Shown in pieces: positions 17,086-24,712 of a DNA stretch of 64,000 bases. Positions within the stretch are counted from its first letter, which is position 1, and every line of letters begins with the position of its first letter. The notes below the pieces were generated by a model, which made no database searches, was not told where the DNA came from, and saw only the letters and a program-made list of their open reading frames with translations. A program made the position numbers and the translations under genes. This stretch comes from Streptomyces aurantiacus (GTDB lineage Bacteria > Actinomycetota > Actinomycetes > Streptomycetales > Streptomycetaceae). The DNA is taken from NCBI RefSeq assembly GCF_027107535.1, contig NZ_CP114283.1:2356001-2420000 (forward strand), in the 5' to 3' direction.

Positions 17086-17859
17086 TCAGAGCCTCCTGGT
17101 GGCGAGTGTCAGCCGGTCCCGCGCGTCGAACAGCGCGTCCTTCACCATCTGCTCGTGCGCCGGCGTCAGCCGCGCCACCGGCACCGAGCAGCTGATCGCG
17201 TCCCGCGCGGGCGTCCGGTAGGGGATCGCCACGCCGAAGCAGCGCAGCCCCAGGGTGTTCTCCTCGCGGTCCACCGCGAACCCCTGCTCCCGCACGAGGT
17301 TCAGCTCCTCGATGAGCTTCTCCCGGTCGGTGATCGTGTGCTCGGTCAGCGCGGGGAGCGTCTCCGGCAGCAGCTTGCGGACCTGCTCGTCCGTGTGCGT
17401 GGCCAGCAGCGCCTTGCCGAGCGACGTCGAGTGCGCGGGCAGCCGGCGCCCCACGCGCGTGAAGGGACGCAGGTAGTGCTGGGACTGGCGGGTGGCGAGG
17501 TAGACGACGTTCGTGCCGTCGAGGCGCGCCAGGTGGATGGTCTCCGTCGTGTCGTCGGAGAGCCGGTCCAGCGTCGGCCGCGCCGACGCGACGACCTCGT
17601 CACCGTCGATGTACGACGTGCCGACGAGCAGCGCCCGCACGCCGATGCCGTACCGCGTACCCGTCGCGTCGGTCTCGACCCAGCCGAGCTCGACAAGAGT
17701 GCGCAGCAACATGTAGAGACTGGACTTGGGGTACCCGACGGCCTCCTGCACGGCGGCCAGGGAGTGCATGCCGGGGCGTCCGGCGAAGTACTCGAGCAAT
17801 TCAACGGTCCGCACCGCGGACTTGACCTGTGCTCCGCCGCCCGTCTCGACTGCCGACAT
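17086..17859 (-). CDS. IclR-family transcriptional regulator
   Basis: This 257-residue regulator has an N-terminal winged helix (about residues 13 to 75, with AVQEAVGYPKSSLYMLLRTL) and a C-terminal effector domain (about 85 to 255). The effector domain shows STSLGKALLA, RCFGVAIPY and ISCSVP, as in the family. It is divergent from an aldehyde dehydrogenase gene, and an inverted repeat lies between them, so it very likely controls that gene and itself. IclR proteins near this type of dehydrogenase usually sense sugar-acid intermediates. That is inferred here. Confidence 0.9.
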   Translation of the reverse strand: MSAVETGGGAQVKSAVRTVELLEYFAGRPGMHSLAAVQEAVGYPKSSLYMLLRTLVELGWVETDATGTRYGIGVRALLVGTSYIDGDEVVASARPTLDRLSDDTTETIHLARLDGTNVVYLATRQSQHYLRPFTRVGRRLPAHSTSLGKALLATHTDEQVRKLLPETLPALTEHTITDREKLIEELNLVREQGFAVDREENTLGLRCFGVAIPYRTPARDAISCSVPVARLTPAHEQMVKDALFDARDRLTLATRRL

Positions 17860-17919
17860 CGCCTTGACCCCCTAGTTGGCCGGGAAATAGTCTCCACAGC
17901 ATATTCACCACCAGAGACA

Positions 17920-17939
17920 GCGTTCAGCATATCGAACGC
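17920..17939. promoter_or_regulatory. Candidate IclR operator
   Basis: GCGTTC and GAACGC form an inverted repeat with an 8-base centre. It lies 61 bases upstream of the IclR start and 51 bases upstream of the dehydrogenase start. The position between divergent genes and the TTC/GAA arms fit IclR operators. A second pair, CACCAG at 17909 to 17914 and CTGGTG at 17942 to 17947, flanks it. Confidence 0.5.
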
Positions 17940-17989
17940 CCCTGGTGAGTGGCACATGTACTGCGGCATTACATCTGGAGGGACCCGCG

Positions 17990-19519
17990 GTGGCAGCAGC
18001 ACCAGTCTGGAGTGTCGACCCCCGAACCGGGAAGCAGCGCGAGCAGGTTGCGGTGGAAGCCACAGCCCAGGAGGTGGACGAGGCCGTCCGCGCCGCGCAC
18101 GCCGCCAGGGGGGCACTCGCCGACCGCACGGTCCGCGCGGCCTTCCTGCGTTCCGCGGCCGACGAGCTCCAAGGCGCCAAGGACCATCTCGTCGAGGCCG
18201 GCGACGCGGAGACCGCGCTCGGCCCGGTTCGGCTCACCGGCGAACTCGCCCGCACCTGCTTCCAGCTGCGGGCCTTCGCGGACATCGTCGACGAGGGCGA
18301 GTTCCTCGGGGTCGTGATCAACCACCCCGACGACACCGCCACCCCGCCGATCCCGGACCTGCGCCGCTACAAGGTGCCGCTGGGCGTCGTCGCGGTCTAC
18401 TCGGCCTCGAACTTCCCCTTCGCCTTCTCCGTGGCCGGCGGTGACACCGCGAGCGCGCTCGCGGCGGGCTGCCCGGTCGTCGTCAAGGCGCACCCCGACC
18501 ACCCGGGCCTGTCCGAGCTGGTCGCCTCCGTCGTGCGCCGGGCCGCCGCCCAGCACGGCATCCCCGACGGCGTCCTCGGCCTGGTCCACGGCTTCGAGGC
18601 GGGCGTCGAACTGGTCAAGCACCCGCTGGTCACGGCCGCCGGCTTCACCGGTTCGGTACGCGGCGGACGCGCCCTCTTCGACGCGGCGGCCGCCCGGCCC
18701 GTGCCGATCCCGTTCCACGGCGAGCTGGGGTCGCTGAACCCGGTCGTCATCACCGAGGCCGCGGCCGCCGAGCGCGCCGAGGCGATCGGTACGGGGCTCG
18801 CGGGCTCCATGACGCTGGGCGTCGGCCAGTTCTGCGTGAAGCCCGGTCTGGTGCTGGCGCCGGCCGGCGCGGCGGGCGACCGGCTGCTGAAGTCCCTGAC
18901 GGACGCGGTGAGCGACACCGAGTCGGGTGTCCTCCTCGACCACCGCATGCGCGACAACTTCGTCGCGGGTGTCGCCGAGCGCGCCGGGCTCCCCGGCGTG
19001 GAGGCCCCGGTGACGCCGGGTGCGGGCGGTGAGCACACCGTGAGCCCCGGCTTCCTGACGGTTCCCGCGCAGAAGCTGGCCGCCGAGGGCGAGTACGACC
19101 TCCTGCTGGAGGAGTGCTTCGGCCCGGTCACCGTGGTCGCGCGCTACGAGGACGAGACCGAGGCGAACGCGGTGCTCGCCCGGCTCCCCGGCAACCTCAC
19201 CGCGACGGTCCACCTCTCCACGGAGGAGGCCGCGGGTGAGGGGCGCGGCGCGGAGATCCTCGCCGAGCTGACGCCGCTCGCGGGGCGTGTGCTCGTGAAC
19301 GGCTGGCCGACAGGGGTCGCCGTGGCCGCGGCCCAGCACCACGGCGGGCCGTACCCGGCGACCACGTCCACGTCCACGAGTGTCGGCGGAACCGCCATCG
19401 AGCGGTGGCTGCGGCCGGTCGCGTACCAGAACGCCCCCGAGGCGCTGCTGCCGCCTGAGCTGCGGGACGACAACCCGCTGGGCCTGCCGCGGCGTTACGA
19501 CGGCCGCCTGGAGCGGTAG
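17990..19519 (+). CDS. NADP-dependent aldehyde dehydrogenase (2,5-dioxovalerate type)
   Basis: This 509-residue enzyme belongs to the branch that oxidises alpha-ketoglutarate semialdehyde to 2-oxoglutarate, the last step of oxidative uronate, pentose or hydroxyproline breakdown. The GTG start has GGAG 9 bases upstream. The catalytic cysteine is Cys282 (GQFCVKPG) and the general base is Glu245 (HGELGSLNP). VVVKAHPDHP forms part of the NADP site. The branch is recognised from GELGSLNPV and the C-terminal segment with QHHGGPYPATT. No sugar-acid dehydratase lies next to it, so the pathway must draw on genes elsewhere. A role after pectin-derived galacturonate is attractive but unproven. Confidence 0.82.
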   Translation: MAAAPVWSVDPRTGKQREQVAVEATAQEVDEAVRAAHAARGALADRTVRAAFLRSAADELQGAKDHLVEAGDAETALGPVRLTGELARTCFQLRAFADIVDEGEFLGVVINHPDDTATPPIPDLRRYKVPLGVVAVYSASNFPFAFSVAGGDTASALAAGCPVVVKAHPDHPGLSELVASVVRRAAAQHGIPDGVLGLVHGFEAGVELVKHPLVTAAGFTGSVRGGRALFDAAAARPVPIPFHGELGSLNPVVITEAAAAERAEAIGTGLAGSMTLGVGQFCVKPGLVLAPAGAAGDRLLKSLTDAVSDTESGVLLDHRMRDNFVAGVAERAGLPGVEAPVTPGAGGEHTVSPGFLTVPAQKLAAEGEYDLLLEECFGPVTVVARYEDETEANAVLARLPGNLTATVHLSTEEAAGEGRGAEILAELTPLAGRVLVNGWPTGVAVAAAQHHGGPYPATTSTSTSVGGTAIERWLRPVAYQNAPEALLPPELRDDNPLGLPRRYDGRLER

Positions 19520-19532
19520 CGCTCCGCTTTTT
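19510..19532 (+). terminator. Intrinsic terminator overlapping a stop codon
   Basis: GGAGCG and CGCTCC form a tight hairpin around the dehydrogenase TAG stop and are followed by GC and five T residues. This is an unusually classical rho-independent terminator for a high-GC genome. Confidence 0.75.
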
Positions 19533-19545
19533 GCCCTTGGGCCCC

Positions 19546-19622
19546 GGGCCCGCGGTCGCTTGTGCGGCTGCGGGCCCGTTGTGGCTGATCGCGCAGTTCC
19601 CCGCGCTCCTGAAAGGGCGCCC
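19546..19622. repeat. Dispersed intergenic repeat with hairpin
   Basis: GGGCCCGC (19546 to 19553) and GCGGGCCC (19570 to 19577) form a hairpin. It is followed by the conserved core CTGATCGCGCAGTTCCCCGC and a variant of CGCTCCTGAAAGGG. The same core occurs at 28473 and, degenerately, at 34770 and 16457. A partial second copy of the tail (CGCGCTCCTGAAGGGG) follows at about 19628. Confidence 0.7.
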
Positions 19623-19703
19623 CCCACTCCGCGCTCCTGAAGGGGTGTCCATCGACCTCGAACTCCTTGGAGGGCGCGGGGGTGCACCTGACAGACTCGG
19701 GCG

Positions 19704-20312
19704 ATGGACGTAAAGATTCCCGAACTTCCCTTCCCCCTCCGCACCTACGGGCCCGACGGACACTGGTCGTACGAGGACGGGGTGCTCACCGGATGGGCGG
19801 GTGCGCGGCAGGACCGGTTCGTGCCGCCCACCGACGAAGGGCTGGACCCCGCGTCCGACGCGCCCCGGCTGCTCGGGGCGCCCGAGGGTGACTTCCAGCT
19901 CATCGCCCGCGTCACGGTCGGTTTCCGCGGGGCCTTCGACGCGGGCGTGCTGTACGCGCACGTGGGCGAGCGGGCCTGGGCCAAGCTCTGCCTGGAGTAC
20001 TCCCCGGACGTGCCCACCGTCTGCACGGTCGTCACCCGGGGTCACTCCGACGACGCCAACTCCTTCGCGGTCGAAGGCAGCTCGGTCTGGCTCCGGATGA
20101 GCCGCACCGGCCGCGCCTTCGCCTTCCACGCCTCCAGGGACGGCGAGCGCTGGACCTTCGTCCGCCTCTTCACCCTGGCCGACCAGGAGAGGACCGGTGC
20201 CGCCCTGGTCGGCTTCATGGCCCAGTCCCCGATGGGCGAGGGCTGCGTGGTCACGTACGACCACATCGAGTTCCGCCCGGACTGGCCCGCGGACCTGCGG
20301 GACGGCAGCTGA
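19704..20312 (+). CDS. DUF1349 domain protein
   Basis: This 202-residue protein matches the DUF1349 family, a concanavalin-like beta-sandwich related to carbohydrate-binding folds. The telling segments are FDAGVLYAHVGERAWAKLCLE and SVWLRMSRTGRAFAFHASRDG. No signal peptide is present, so it is probably cytosolic. The biochemical role is unknown. It stands alone between two terminators and upstream of the ectoine region on the same strand, so it is likely a single-gene unit. Confidence 0.75.
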   Translation: MDVKIPELPFPLRTYGPDGHWSYEDGVLTGWAGARQDRFVPPTDEGLDPASDAPRLLGAPEGDFQLIARVTVGFRGAFDAGVLYAHVGERAWAKLCLEYSPDVPTVCTVVTRGHSDDANSFAVEGSSVWLRMSRTGRAFAFHASRDGERWTFVRLFTLADQERTGAALVGFMAQSPMGEGCVVTYDHIEFRPDWPADLRDGS

Positions 20313-20324
20313 GCCCCGCGCACG

Positions 20325-20348
20325 GCGGCGCTCCCTCGGGAGCGCCGC
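20325..20348 (+). terminator. Terminator after the DUF1349 gene
   Basis: GCGGCGCTCCC and GGGAGCGCCGC form a perfect 11-base stem with a 2-base loop, followed by TTCCCCGTTTCC. Confidence 0.8.
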
Positions 20349-20408
20349 TTCCCCGTTTCCCGGCCGCTCTCGCGGTGCGCCGCGTCCGAGAGGGCGACAG
20401 TGCGTCAG

Positions 20409-20740
20409 CGTCTCATTACCGAATTCTGATCTGCTTTAATCGGAGCGTCTAATTCTGCGCCTATTTGGCGCGGCTTCCCGTATTCTCCTGCCCGCTTTTC
20501 GAGACCTTAAACGCCAAATTTTTGCGAACATCGATCCCACAATTCGGGCAGGTCTCGTGGCGATTACACGGCTGTGACGCAATACACAAGGAGTCCGTTT
20601 CGTCCGGTATTTTCTGGACAAAGTGGCGGTTTCAACTAGGTCCACGCGCGGCCCGCGCCCGCGTGATAACACATGAGTCCTCTTCGCGTAACCCCGTCCG
20701 GCGATGCAATTTCGACTTTCGCTGGGTAAATTCAATCGAC
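20409..20740 (+). promoter_or_regulatory. AT-rich ectA upstream region with competing inverted repeats
   Basis: This 330-base gap is far less GC-rich than its surroundings and has no gene. It holds three 8-base inverted pairs: ATTTGGCG (20463) with CGCCAAAT (20512), CCTGCCCG (20487) with CGGGCAGG (20545), and CGAGACCT (20500) with AGGTCTCG (20550). The last two share bases 20550 to 20552, and all three are interleaved, so they cannot form together as simple hairpins. A possible promoter is TGGACA (20615 to 20620) with TAGGTC (20637 to 20642), 16 bases apart. GGGTAA at about 20724 resembles a general-stress -10 element. Osmotic control of ectA presumably acts here. Confidence 0.5.
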
Positions 20741-21280
20741 ATGACCGCCGCACAAGCTGACCTGCAAGCGGAATTCCTGGAAATGCCAGAAGGGCTGCGG
20801 ATCGACCGTCCGCACGTGGCGGACGGAGCCGCACTCTGGCGCATAGCCAAGGACTCCGGAACCCTCGACCTGAACTCCTCGTACAGCTACCTGCTGTGGT
20901 GCCGTGACTTCGCCGGCACCTCGGCCGTGGCGCGTACGGCCGACGGCGAGCCGGTCGCCTTCGTCACCGGCTACATCCGGCCGGACCGCCCGGGGACCCT
21001 CCTCGTCTGGCAGGTGGCCGTCGACGCGGCACAGCGTGGACGCGGTCTCGCCGCGGCCCTCCTCGACGGGCTGACCCTCCGGATCGGCCGCGAGCAGGAG
21101 CTGACCGGTCTGGAGACCACGATCAGCCCCGGCAACACCGCGTCCGAGCGGCTGTTCACTTCGTACGCGGCGCGCCACGGCGCGACCGTCGAGCGTGAGG
21201 TCCTGTTCGACACGGGGCAGTTCCCCGACGGACCGCACGACCCCGAAGTGCTGTACCGCATCGGTCCCCTGTCGATCTGA
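20741..21280 (+). CDS. ectA: L-2,4-diaminobutyrate acetyltransferase
   Basis: EctA (179 residues) acetylates L-2,4-diaminobutyrate at the gamma amino group, the second step of ectoine synthesis in the cytosol. The start MTAAQADLQAEF is chosen by similarity to known EctA N-termini. The ribosome site is weak. The family motif LDLNSSYSYLLWCRDF is clear, and VDAAQRGRGLAAALLDG forms the acetyl-CoA loop of the GNAT fold. It is the first gene of ectABCD, and the only long leader in the cluster lies in front of it. Confidence 0.97.
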   Translation: MTAAQADLQAEFLEMPEGLRIDRPHVADGAALWRIAKDSGTLDLNSSYSYLLWCRDFAGTSAVARTADGEPVAFVTGYIRPDRPGTLLVWQVAVDAAQRGRGLAAALLDGLTLRIGREQELTGLETTISPGNTASERLFTSYAARHGATVEREVLFDTGQFPDGPHDPEVLYRIGPLSI

Positions 21281-21306
21281 TCCCCCCACGCCTGAGGAGC
21301 AACGCC

Positions 21307-22578
21307 GTGACCATCACCCAGCCCGACCTGAGCGTCTTCGAGACCCTGGAGTCGGAGGTGCGCAGCTACTGCCGCAGCTGGCCCACCGTCTTCGACCGCG
21401 CGCAGGGCAGCCGCATGTTCGACGAGGACGGCCACGAGTACCTCGACTTCTTCGCCGGCGCCGGATCACTCAACTACGGGCACAACAACCCCGTACTGAA
21501 ACGCGCCCTGATCGACTACCTGGAACGCGACGGCGTCACGCACGGTCTCGACATGTCGACGACCGCGAAGCGCAGCTTCCTGGAGTCGTTCCAGAACCTG
21601 GTCCTGCGACCCCGCGACCTGCCGTACAAGGTCATGTTCCCCGGCCCGACCGGCACCAACGCCGTCGAGTCCGCGCTGAAACTGGCCCGGAAGGTCAAGG
21701 GCCGCGAGTCCATCGTCTCCTTCACCAACGCCTTCCACGGCATGTCGCTCGGCTCGCTCGCCGTCACCGGCAACGCCTTCAAGCGCGCGGGCGCCGGCAT
21801 CCCGCTCGTGCACGGCACGCCGATGCCCTTCGACAACTACTTCGAGGGGCAGGTCCCGGACTTCCTCTGGTTCGAGCGGCTCCTGGAGGACCAGGGCTCC
21901 GGCCTCAACAAGCCCGCCGCCGTGATCGTCGAGACGGTCCAGGGGGAGGGCGGCATCAACGCCGCCCGTCCCGAGTGGCTGCGCGCCCTCGCCGAGCTGT
22001 GCGAGCGCCAGGACATGCTGCTGATCGTCGACGACATCCAGATGGGCTGCGGCCGCACCGGCGCGTTCTTCTCCTTCGAGGAGGCGGGGATCGTGCCCGA
22101 CATCGTGACCGTCTCCAAGTCCATCAGCGGCTACGGACTGCCCATGTCCCTGTGCCTGTTCAAGCCCGAGCTGGACATCTGGGAGCCCGGCGAGCACAAC
22201 GGCACGTTCCGCGGCAACAACCCCGCCTTCGTGACGGCCGCCGCCGCCCTGGAGACGTACTGGTCCGACGGGCCCGCCATGGAGAAGCAGACGCGCACCC
22301 GTGGCGAGCAGGTCGAGCAGGCGATGATCTCCATCACCGAGGAGAACCTCGCTGACGTCAAGGAGTACCGCGGCCGCGGCCTCGTCTGGGGCCTGGAGTT
22401 CCACGACAAGGAGCGTGCGGGCCGGGTGGCCCACCGCGCCTTCGAACTCGGCCTGCTGATCGAGACGTCGGGCCCGGAGAGCGAGGTCGTGAAACTCCTC
22501 CCCGCGCTCACCATCACGCCCGACGAACTGGACGAGGGACTGCGCACCCTCGCCCGCGCCGTACGAGAGACGGCCTGA
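21307..22578 (+). CDS. ectB: Diaminobutyrate-2-oxoglutarate transaminase
   Basis: EctB (423 residues) makes L-2,4-diaminobutyrate from aspartate semialdehyde and glutamate using pyridoxal phosphate. The GTG start has GAGGAG just upstream. The family opening (FETLESEVRSYCRSWP) and the motifs PTGTNAVESALKLAR and VDDIQMGCGRTG are intact. Lys271 in SKSISGYG should bind the cofactor. The length matches the class III aminotransferases of ectoine operons. The gap to ectA is 26 bases and to ectC 62 bases. Confidence 0.97.
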   Translation: MTITQPDLSVFETLESEVRSYCRSWPTVFDRAQGSRMFDEDGHEYLDFFAGAGSLNYGHNNPVLKRALIDYLERDGVTHGLDMSTTAKRSFLESFQNLVLRPRDLPYKVMFPGPTGTNAVESALKLARKVKGRESIVSFTNAFHGMSLGSLAVTGNAFKRAGAGIPLVHGTPMPFDNYFEGQVPDFLWFERLLEDQGSGLNKPAAVIVETVQGEGGINAARPEWLRALAELCERQDMLLIVDDIQMGCGRTGAFFSFEEAGIVPDIVTVSKSISGYGLPMSLCLFKPELDIWEPGEHNGTFRGNNPAFVTAAAALETYWSDGPAMEKQTRTRGEQVEQAMISITEENLADVKEYRGRGLVWGLEFHDKERAGRVAHRAFELGLLIETSGPESEVVKLLPALTITPDELDEGLRTLARAVRETA

Positions 22579-22640
22579 ACGCCCCGAACCACCTGAAGCG
22601 CCCCTACCGCAGAACAGCCTGAAGGAGGCTTCGCAGCACC

Positions 22641-23045
22641 GTGATAGTCCGTTCGTTCAAGGAGATCGAAGGCACTGACCGACACGTGAAATCCGCGTCG
22701 GGCACCTGGGAGAGCAAGCGCATCGTCCTTGCCAAGGAGAGGGTCGGCTTCTCCGTGCACGAGACGACCCTGTACGCGGGTACGGAGACGTCGATGTGGT
22801 ACGCGAACCACATCGAGGCCGTCGTCTGTGTGGAGGGCGAAGCCGAACTCACCGACGACGAGACCGGCGAGAAGTACACGATCACGCCGGGAACCATGTA
22901 CCTCCTCGACGGACACGAGAGGCACACGATGCGGATCAAGGAGGACTTCCGCTGCATCTGTGTCTTCAATCCGCCGGTGACCGGACGGGAGGACCATGAC
23001 GAGAACGGCGTCTACCCCCTGCTCACCGAACCCGAGGAGGTCTGA
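22641..23045 (+). CDS. ectC: L-ectoine synthase
   Basis: EctC (134 residues) closes the ring of N-gamma-acetyl-diaminobutyrate to give ectoine. It is a single-domain cupin. It starts with GTG, preceded by AAGGAGG. Conserved segments are [15 protein letters not shown] at the N-terminus, [13 protein letters not shown], which contributes to the iron site, and [11 protein letters not shown] near residue 90 with the second metal-binding histidine. The length is normal for the family. Confidence 0.97.
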   Translation: MIVRSFKEIEGTDRHVKSASGTWESKRIVLAKERVGFSVHETTLYAGTETSMWYANHIEAVVCVEGEAELTDDETGEKYTITPGTMYLLDGHERHTMRIKEDFRCICVFNPPVTGREDHDENGVYPLLTEPEEV

Positions 23046-23050
23046 TCCCG

Positions 23051-23938
23051 ATGACGACGATCACCGACCTGTATCCGAGTCGCGGCGCCGGCGAGGTGTC
23101 CGTACCCCGGCAGGACCCCGTCGTGTGGAGCGAGCCCGGCACGCCCGGGCCCATCCCGGGCGCCGATCTGCAGTCGTACGAGCGTGACGGCTTCCTCGCG
23201 GTCGAGCAGCTCATCGACGACGACGAGGTCGCGCTCTACCGGGCCGAGCTGGAGCGCATGATCGCCGACCCGGCGGTCCGGGCCGACGAGCGCTCGATCA
23301 TCGAGCCGCAGTCGCAGGAGATCCGCTCGGTCTTCGAGGTCCACAGGACCAGCGAGATCTTCGCCCAACTGGTGCGTGACGAGCGTGTGGTGGGCCGCGC
23401 CCGGCAGATCCTTGGCTCCGACGTGTACGTGCACCAGTCGCGGATCAACGTCAAGCCCGGCTTCGGGGCGAGCGGCTTCTACTGGCACTCGGACTTCGAG
23501 ACCTGGCACGCCGAGGACGGCCTGCCGAACATGCGGACGGTGTCCGTGTCGATCGCGCTGACCGAGAACCACGACACCAACGGCGGCCTCATGATCATGC
23601 CGGGGTCGCACCACACGTTCCTCGGCTGTTCCGGTGAGACGCCGAAGGACAACTACAAGAAGTCGCTGCAGATGCAGGACGCGGGCACGCCCTCCGACGA
23701 GGCGCTCACCAAGTACGCCTCACAGCACGGCATCAAGCTCTTCACGGGCCGTGCCGGCTCGGCGACCTGGTTCGACTGCAACTGCATGCACGGTTCGGGC
23801 GACAACATCACGCCGTTCCCGCGCTCGAACGTCTTCATCGTGTTCAACAGCGTGGAGAACACGGCGGTGGAGCCGTTCGCGGCGCCGGTGCGCCGGCCCG
23901 AGTTCATCGGAGCGAGGGACTTCACACCGGTGAAGTGA
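23051..23938 (+). CDS. ectD: Ectoine 5-hydroxylase
   Basis: EctD (295 residues) is a non-haem iron, 2-oxoglutarate-dependent dioxygenase that converts ectoine to 5-hydroxyectoine. The iron ligands are visible as His146 and Asp148 in FYWHSDFETWH and His247 in CNCMHGSGDN. The first two match the numbering of the characterised Virgibacillus enzyme. The EctD signature around these residues is intact. The gene begins 5 bases after ectC, so the operon can make both osmolytes. A very strong terminator follows. Confidence 0.97.
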   Translation: MTTITDLYPSRGAGEVSVPRQDPVVWSEPGTPGPIPGADLQSYERDGFLAVEQLIDDDEVALYRAELERMIADPAVRADERSIIEPQSQEIRSVFEVHRTSEIFAQLVRDERVVGRARQILGSDVYVHQSRINVKPGFGASGFYWHSDFETWHAEDGLPNMRTVSVSIALTENHDTNGGLMIMPGSHHTFLGCSGETPKDNYKKSLQMQDAGTPSDEALTKYASQHGIKLFTGRAGSATWFDCNCMHGSGDNITPFPRSNVFIVFNSVENTAVEPFAAPVRRPEFIGARDFTPVK

Positions 23939-23950
23939 CCGTCGCCCGAG

Positions 23951-24002
23951 GGCGATCGGCCCGGTGTCCGACTCGCACGAGTCGGACACCGGGCCGATCG
24001 CC
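23951..24002 (+). terminator. 52-base perfect palindrome, ectABCD terminator
   Basis: The left arm 23951 to 23975 and right arm 23978 to 24002 are perfect reverse complements of 25 bases separated by CA. It starts 13 bases after the ectD stop. It would form one of the most stable hairpins in the window and isolates ectABCD from the MarR gene. No T-run follows. Confidence 0.85.
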
Positions 24003-24102
24003 GTGCGGCGCGGGGTGCCCTCGGCCCGCCCGTGGGGGGCCGGACACCGCTCGGTCCGAGGCCGGGCGGAAAGGATTCGTACGTGGGAACCGGGAGCCGA
24101 AG

Positions 24103-24624
24103 ATGAGTGCCCTCCAGGAGGTCGCGGCCACGCAGGCCGGACCTGCCGGTACCGACCACCTGCCGTCCGCCGCGCGCGGCGGCCCGGTCGGTCACGCCCT
24201 CGCCAGGGTGGCCAGGCTGCACCGCGTCGCGGCGGGCAGGCTGCTGCGAGGGGCCGGGCTCTACCCCGGTCAGGAGTCCGTGATGATGTACCTGTGGGCC
24301 GTGGGCGCCGTACGCCAAGCGGAACTGATCAAGGCCGTGGACCTCGATCCGTCGACGGTCACGAAGATGCTCCAGCGTCTGGAGCAGGCCGGACACGTAC
24401 GCCGCCGCCCCGACCCCAGGGACGGCCGTGCGGTCCTCGTCGAGGCGACGGAGCAGAGCTGCGGGCTGCACGACGAGGTCTCGGGCGCCTGGGCCGGACT
24501 GGAGGAGCACACCCTCGCCGGGCTGAACCCCGCCGAGCGCGCACAGCTCGCCGGACTCCTCTCCCGCGTCGAGGCGAACCTGTGCGCGGAGACGGCCGAC
24601 TGCCGGACCCCCGCCAAGGACTGA
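24103..24624 (+). CDS. MarR-family transcriptional regulator
   Basis: This 173-residue protein has a winged helix at about residues 55 to 130. Its recognition region is LDPSTVTKMLQRLEQAGHV and its wing RRPDPRDGRAVLVEAT is typical of MarR. I choose ATG 24103 because the longer frame upstream runs into the ect terminator palindrome. It lies directly downstream of ectABCD but behind the strong terminator, so it has its own promoter. MarR-type EctR proteins control ect genes in methylotrophic bacteria. A similar role here is only a possibility. Confidence 0.85.
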   Translation: MSALQEVAATQAGPAGTDHLPSAARGGPVGHALARVARLHRVAAGRLLRGAGLYPGQESVMMYLWAVGAVRQAELIKAVDLDPSTVTKMLQRLEQAGHVRRRPDPRDGRAVLVEATEQSCGLHDEVSGAWAGLEEHTLAGLNPAERAQLAGLLSRVEANLCAETADCRTPAKD

Positions 24625-24712
24625 CCGCGGACAGGTCACTGCCGGGCCAGGGCCGCCCCATGACCGGAACAGGACCGGAACAGGGCCGGACCGGCGCCAG
24701 GGGGAGTGCTGC

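Noticed and set aside
20625-20665. General-stress sigma promoter directly before ectA
   Set aside because: GGTTT and GGGTAA elements exist in the region but not with the required spacing, so I kept only a weak housekeeping-type candidate in the feature list.
16950-20850. Overlapping long frames on both strands across the IclR, dehydrogenase and DUF1349 genes
   Set aside because: They lack motifs and are shadows of the well-supported genes.
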